The translations under genes were made by a program, and so were the position numbers. Below the pieces are notes generated by a model. It ran no database searches. It worked only from the letters and a program-made list of their open reading frames with translations, and had not been told where the DNA came from. Positions 14,570 to 17,407 of a stretch of DNA of 17,407 bases are shown one piece after another (position 1 is the stretch's first letter; every line of letters starts with the position of its first letter). This DNA comes from an uncultured Collinsella sp. (GTDB lineage: Bacteria > Actinomycetota > Coriobacteriia > Coriobacteriales > Coriobacteriaceae), in assembly GCA_902464485.1 (NCBI GenBank), contig CABQJJ010000033.1, positions 1 to 17,407 on the forward strand, in the 5' to 3' direction.

Positions 14570-14598
14570 ACTCTATCACAAGCGGTAGCTACTGTCGC
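14570..14598 (-). promoter_or_regulatory. Probable promoter of argS
   Basis: On the minus strand GCGACA and TAGAGT are separated by 17 bases, each matching consensus at 4 of 6 positions. This predicts a leader of about 60 nt before the argS ATG. Confidence 0.45.
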
Positions 14599-14844
14599 AG
14601 GGTAAAGCTAATAGATATTGCATATGCACAAAAATGACTACCGCTCTTGCGCGGCGGTACAAAGTTGGCGGTTTGCCTGCAATTTATACACGTTCCGGAA
14701 ATGCATAAACGTATGAATAAGCCGTTCTATTTATCGAATACTCTTACCTATCGGAGTTGTGTGCTTTTCCTGCATAAAGTAAGGGTTTGCGCACGTCAGC
14801 GTGGTATTCTAGACATACGTAAATTCGTATAAGTTGGAGGTAGC
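14599..14844. other. AT-richer intergenic region before the CarD-family gene
   Basis: With the argS leader this makes a 342-base gap. No gene is recognisable. TATTCT at 14805-14810 is a possible plus-strand -10 for the CarD gene, with no strong -35. Just downstream ATACG (14815-14819) and CGTAT (14826-14830) form a small inverted repeat. The ribosome site TTGGAGG lies at about 14834-14840. Confidence 0.45.
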
Positions 14845-15330
14845 ATGTTCTCAATCGGTCAACACGTCATTCATCCGGGTCAGGGAGTCTGCACCGTCGT
14901 CGGTTTTAGGGACGACACGCCGCAGCCCATGCTGCTGCTCGAGACCAAGCAGGGACATGCACAGACGATTCTCATGTACCCCGTGGCGCAGGCCGACCGT
15001 CTGCATGCCGCCATCTCCCAGCAAGATGCAGAGCACCTGCTGAGCCACTACGACGAGCTCGAGTGCGACACCTTTACCGAGCGCAACAGCTCGCTGGAGG
15101 AGACGCACTTTAAACAGCAGCTCAAGCTGGGTGCGCCCGAGACGGTCCGCGTGGCAAAAACCATGATGCACCGTATTCGCCAAGCCGAGGAAGCAGACAA
15201 AAAGCCCAGCTCATACTACATGCGTGTGCTTAAAGAGGCAAAACGTCGCTCCGTAGAAGAGTTCGCCGTGGCCCTGGGCGTCACTGAGGAGGCCGCCGAA
15301 GCCCGCCTATCCCAAGCCGCCCTCAACTAA
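14845..15330 (+). CDS. CarD/CdnL-family transcriptional regulator
   Basis: A 161-residue protein. The N-terminal CarD_CdnL_TRCF domain starts with MFSIGQHVIHPGQGVCTVVG and spans about 1-60; in this family the domain binds the RNA polymerase beta subunit. The C-terminal half is helical and charged (QQLKLGAPETVRVAKTMMHR, SSYYMRVLKEAKRRSVEEFA), matching the DNA-contacting domain that stabilises the open complex in CarD. The length fits the family. TTGGAGG precedes the ATG by 4 bases. Its TAA stop (15328-15330) runs directly into the palindromic repeat at 15329, so the repeat is in its 3' UTR. Confidence 0.88.
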   Translation: MFSIGQHVIHPGQGVCTVVGFRDDTPQPMLLLETKQGHAQTILMYPVAQADRLHAAISQQDAEHLLSHYDELECDTFTERNSSLEETHFKQQLKLGAPETVRVAKTMMHRIRQAEEADKKPSSYYMRVLKEAKRRSVEEFAVALGVTEEAAEARLSQAALN

Positions 15331-15373
15331 CCTGCCAAAAAGGGACAGGTTTATTTTGGCAGGTTTTATCTGG
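15329..15373 (+). repeat. Stop-codon-abutting palindromic repeat, copy A
   Basis: The element begins with AACCTGCCAAAA, has a 13-base middle including GGGACAGG, then TTTTGGCAGGTT and a tail TTATCTG. The 12-bp arms pair perfectly. The first AA forms part of the TAA stop of the CarD gene. Its first 37 bases equal copy B; copy C differs at three of them. It faces the RAYT gene at 15684. Confidence 0.92.
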
Positions 15374-15396
15374 CCAAACGCCGATAAATAATTAAC

Positions 15397-15446
15397 AAAC
15401 GACCGGGCGTTCCTTTTTCCTTCGGAGCGCCCGGTCGTTTTGTATT
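15397..15446 (+). terminator. Rho-independent terminator after the CarD-family gene
   Basis: AAACGACCGGGCG at 15397-15409 pairs perfectly with CGCCCGGTCGTTT at 15428-15440, followed by TGTATTG. It lies 24 bases beyond repeat copy A. Confidence 0.88.
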
Positions 15447-15683
15447 GTTTATTCAGAAACGCGGGTTGCCATTTGCGCTTTTCACTAGGATCGGTGCGCC
15501 CGGCTCAACCAGCGCGAGCAGTGTCGGGCGGCGCGCCCGCCTTGCTCAATTACCATTAAAAAGCATCAACTTGAAAATGCAATAACATTTCGGCAGGTAG
15601 CAGCTATAGTCGGTGAACTGAATCTCGACAACCGAAGCCTCCCAATGCGGTATCTTCAGCCCATCCAAGCTAAAGGAGGGACC
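15447..15683. other. Intergenic region upstream of the complete RAYT
   Basis: No gene is visible. A GC-rich patch with a GGCGCGCC palindrome lies at about 15510-15540, then AT-richer sequence. TATAGT near 15606 and TTGAAA near 15570 are too far apart (28 bases) to form one promoter. AAAGGAGGG at about 15672-15680 is the RAYT ribosome site. Confidence 0.4.
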
Positions 15684-16442
15684 ATGCCGAGAAAGCCTCG
15701 TTCAAAGTCACCAACCGGTTATTTCCACGTCACGTTGCGTGGAAACGGAGGGCAGCTGCTGTTTGACGACGACGAAGACCGAATTGCCCTGCTCCAGATA
15801 CTCGATGCGATTCTTCCCAAACACGATATCGAGCTTATCGCTTGGTGCCTTATGGGCAACCATATTCATCTGTTGATTAATGATCCGGACGACCACAAGA
15901 GCGAGGCCATGCATGCGATAGCCGTATCGTTTGCAGGCAGGTACAATGCGCGAACAGGACATATCGGCCATGTGTTTCAGGAGCGGTTTTGGGATTCACC
16001 TGTCAAGTCGGAAGATTATTTACTCGAGGCAATTCGATACATTCATATGAATCCACAAAAGGCGGGACTCGCGGCATATGACGAATATCTGTGGAGCAGC
16101 CATCGCGAGTACCTCGTGGGCGCAAGGCATCGACCGCATGTCACCGGCAGCGTTGTGGACACTTTATTTCTAACGCCTCGCACATATCTTCAGCTCATGG
16201 AAAGCGCACCCACGCTCCCCTATCGGCCCAGCGCAACGGCCAAAGTCACAGAGGAAGATTTGAGTGAGTTTGGCGCGGCGATTGTGCAGGATGTCGCAGG
16301 ATGCGCGCCCACCGAGCTCAAATCCGTCTCTAAGGCGCTTCGCAATGAGGCGATACTCGCGCTTAGAAAAGAAGGGTTAACGATTAAGCAGGTTCAGCTA
16401 CTGACCGGACTAGGAATATGGATCATCAAGAATGCCGCCTAG
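15684..16442 (+). CDS. REP-associated tyrosine transposase (RAYT / Y1_Tnp), complete
   Basis: A 252-residue HUH single-strand endonuclease of the IS200-like RAYT group. The N-terminus has SPTGYFHVTLRGNGGQLLFD, and the HUH pair is in WCLMGNHIHLLI. The GHVFQERFWDSPV strand follows, and the catalytic tyrosine is in AIRYIHMNPQKAGL. The C-terminal extension (about 195-252) ends in a helix-turn-helix-like LTIKQVQLLTGLGIWII, typical of RAYTs and absent from IS200. All catalytic motifs are intact. The ATG at 15684 follows AAAGGAGGG, preferred over an in-frame ATG 39 bases upstream. It is monocistronic and lies between two facing copies of the palindromic repeat (15329 and 16532), its likely substrates. 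It does not itself have the terminal repeats of a classical insertion sequence. Confidence 0.9.
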   Translation: MPRKPRSKSPTGYFHVTLRGNGGQLLFDDDEDRIALLQILDAILPKHDIELIAWCLMGNHIHLLINDPDDHKSEAMHAIAVSFAGRYNARTGHIGHVFQERFWDSPVKSEDYLLEAIRYIHMNPQKAGLAAYDEYLWSSHREYLVGARHRPHVTGSVVDTLFLTPRTYLQLMESAPTLPYRPSATAKVTEEDLSEFGAAIVQDVAGCAPTELKSVSKALRNEAILALRKEGLTIKQVQLLTGLGIWIIKNAA

Positions 16443-16489
16443 TCGCCAGTCGGCAACGACCGAATCAGCCCGTAGTTTCGCAAGAAAAC

Positions 16490-16531
16490 GGAAACGCCTC
16501 CGCAGCTTAAAGCTAAAACAGAGGCGTTTCC
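16490..16531 (-). terminator. Terminator hairpin of the HD-domain gene
   Basis: GGAAACGCCTC at 16490-16500 and GAGGCGTTTCC at 16521-16531 form a perfect 11-bp stem. GTTTTCTTG follows on the minus strand. It is adjacent to repeat copy B. On the plus strand no T-tract follows, so it probably serves the HD gene. Confidence 0.7.
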
Positions 16532-16576
16532 GCAGATAGAACCTGCCAAAATAAACCTGTCCCTTTTTGGCAGGTT
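16532..16576 (-). repeat. Stop-codon-abutting palindromic repeat, copy B
   Basis: Read on the minus strand it starts with AACCTGCCAAAA at 16576 and ends with CTATCTGC. The first 37 bases are identical to copy A, with one T-to-C change in the tail. Its first two bases are the last two of the HD gene's TAA stop (16577-16575). Confidence 0.92.
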
Positions 16577-17174
16577 AGGCCTGGAAGGTGTCGCGGTCGG
16601 GCGCGAAGGATTGCATGGCCGCGATGGTACGGTCGAAGAGCTCGGGGAGCTCCCAACCCAGCATCTCGGCGCCCTGCGAAATCACGTCGCGCGAGCAGCC
16701 GGCGGCAAAGCGTTTGTCCTTGAACTTTTTCTTGAGCGACTTAGTCGTAAAGTCCATGACGCTCTTGCTCGGACGCATGATCACGGCAGCGCCGATCAGG
16801 CCGGTGAGCTCGTCGCAGGCAAACAGGATCTTTTCCATCTGCAGCTCGGGCTTGGGCAGCGAGGTGTTGAAATCGGACGTGTGCGTCTGAATAGCGCGAA
16901 CGAGTTCGGGGGAGGCGCCCTCGCCCTCGAGGATCTCGGCCGCATAGATGGTGTGGTTCATGGGGTCGTCCTCATGCTCCTCCCAATCCAAGTCGTGCAG
17001 CAGGCCGACGATGCCCCAAAACTCCTCGTTCTCGGGGTCGAACTCGCGCGCAAAGTAGCGCATGGTGCCCTCGACCGTCTCGCCGTGGGTGATGTGGAAC
17101 GGGTCTTTGTTGTGCTCGTTAAGCAGTTCGAACGCACGGTCGCGGGTGATTCCGGCGGAAAGCATCTGGGACAT
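16575..17174 (-). CDS. HD-domain hydrolase
   Basis: A 199-residue HD-superfamily protein, probably a metal-dependent phosphohydrolase of unknown substrate. Likely metal ligands are H30 (DPFHITHGE), H60-D61 (GLLHDLDWEEH), H74 and H98, and D121 (FACDELTGLIGA). Length and layout fit small stand-alone HD hydrolases; no other domain is attached. The start at 17174 is supported by CTGGAGGT in front of it; the 41 additional in-frame residues up to 17297 cross the promoter region. GATAAT around 17214 on the minus strand is a candidate -10. GACACTGTGTC, an 11-base palindrome at 17204-17214, lies between it and the start. The stop codon overlaps repeat copy B. Confidence 0.82.
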   Translation of the reverse strand: MSQMLSAGITRDRAFELLNEHNKDPFHITHGETVEGTMRYFAREFDPENEEFWGIVGLLHDLDWEEHEDDPMNHTIYAAEILEGEGASPELVRAIQTHTSDFNTSLPKPELQMEKILFACDELTGLIGAAVIMRPSKSVMDFTTKSLKKKFKDKRFAAGCSRDVISQGAEMLGWELPELFDRTIAAMQSFAPDRDTFQA

Positions 17175-17266
17175 GGCAATACCTCCAGGTGAGTCGGTGC
17201 TAGGACACTGTGTCATTATCGTATATCGCCGTGGCTCAAGCCGAAAGACAGAAAAGGTATACGGAG

Positions 17267-17295
17267 AAAAAAGCCGGGCAAACGTGTCGCCCGGC
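17267..17295 (-). terminator. Rho-independent terminator of the gene entering from the right edge
   Basis: On the minus strand GCCGGGC and GCCCGGC form a 7-bp stem with a 9-base loop, followed by six T. It lies 7 bases beyond repeat copy C. Confidence 0.82.
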
Positions 17296-17301
17296 AAAAC
17301 C

Positions 17302-17346
17302 GCAGATAAAACCTGCCAAAATAAACCTGTCCCGTTTTGGTGGGTT
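17302..17346 (-). repeat. Stop-codon-abutting palindromic repeat, copy C
   Basis: On the minus strand it starts AACCCACCAAAA and ends TTTTATCTGC. Relative to copy A it has three substitutions, at positions 5, 6 and 13, two of which disrupt pairing of the first arm. The last A of the neighbouring TAA stop is its first base. Confidence 0.88.
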
Positions 17347-17407
17347 TAGGGGCGGACCTGGCCGGTGCCGCGGAGCTTGTATTTGTAGGTGGTGAGGGCC
17401 TCGGCGG
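17346..17407 (-). CDS. C-terminal end of an unknown protein, cut by window edge
   Basis: The minus strand has an open frame entering at the right edge. It encodes AEALTTYKYKLRGTGQVRP and stops at TAA (17348-17346). The stop, repeat copy C and a strong terminator follow in order, as for the other two repeat-tailed genes, supporting a real gene end. The fragment is too short to assign. Confidence 0.6.
   Translation of the reverse strand, partial: AEALTTYKYKLRGTGQVRP

Noticed and set aside
14503..14640. T-box riboswitch in the argS leader
   Set aside because: No T-box consensus, specifier loop or antiterminator/terminator pair can be seen.
15684..16442. Full IS200/IS605 insertion sequence
   Set aside because: The C-terminal extension and single-gene setting fit a RAYT; there is no TnpB and no subterminal hairpins directly at the gene ends.

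Overview
The window looks like a chromosomal segment of an anaerobic actinobacterium of the class Coriobacteriia, most likely Collinsella or a close relative. This is an inference. It rests on the GC-rich coding sequence, a Rho factor with a long Ala/Lys/Arg-rich N-terminal extension of the actinobacterial kind, a CarD-type regulator, and an NifU-like/GGGtGRT gene pair of the kind found in anaerobes. No rRNA gene is present to prove it.

Layout. 1-110 (minus): N-terminus of a REP-associated tyrosine transposase (RAYT) that runs off the left edge. 514-2271 (plus): a two-gene operon for an NifU-like Fe-S scaffold protein and a GGGtGRT protein, closed by a terminator. 2358-3952 (plus): a decayed stretch with the C-terminal remnant of an FAD-dependent fumarate-reductase-like flavoprotein and a dinD gene broken by a frameshift near its start. 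3962-4926 (minus): a stable-RNA operon with a promoter, tRNA-His(GUG), four identical tandem tRNA-Lys(CUU) genes and a hairpin terminator. Beyond the last tRNA, terminator and tRNA-Lys 3' tail are copied again in a 178-bp tandem repeat. 5092-7307 (plus): a class I/II aminotransferase and a ROK-family fructokinase, each with its own terminator. 7406-9312 (minus): a VanZ-like membrane protein downstream of an unknown 482-aa membrane-anchored Ala-rich protein. 9624-12173 (minus): rho. 12649-14502 (minus): argS. 14845-15330 (plus): a CarD-family regulator. 15684-16442 (plus): a complete RAYT. 16575-17174 (minus): an HD-domain hydrolase. 17346-17407 (minus): the C-terminus of an unknown gene.

The most striking signal is at the right end. 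Three copies of a 44-bp palindromic element (15329-15373, 16532-16576, 17302-17346) each begin at the stop codon of a different gene: the TAA runs into the first base or bases of the element. All three have the same orientation relative to the gene they follow, and each is followed within about 60 bases by an ordinary hairpin terminator. A complete RAYT lies between the first two copies, which face each other. This looks like a REP/RAYT system whose repeats occupy the 3' UTR immediately after stop codons.

Other points worth attention are the 178-bp repeats carrying a 17-nt tRNA-Lys 3' tail, which look like duplicated attachment-site sequence. Further points are a perfect inverted repeat over the fructokinase promoter, a perfect 16-bp palindrome just upstream of the rho promoter, and a nested inverted-repeat block between rho and argS.
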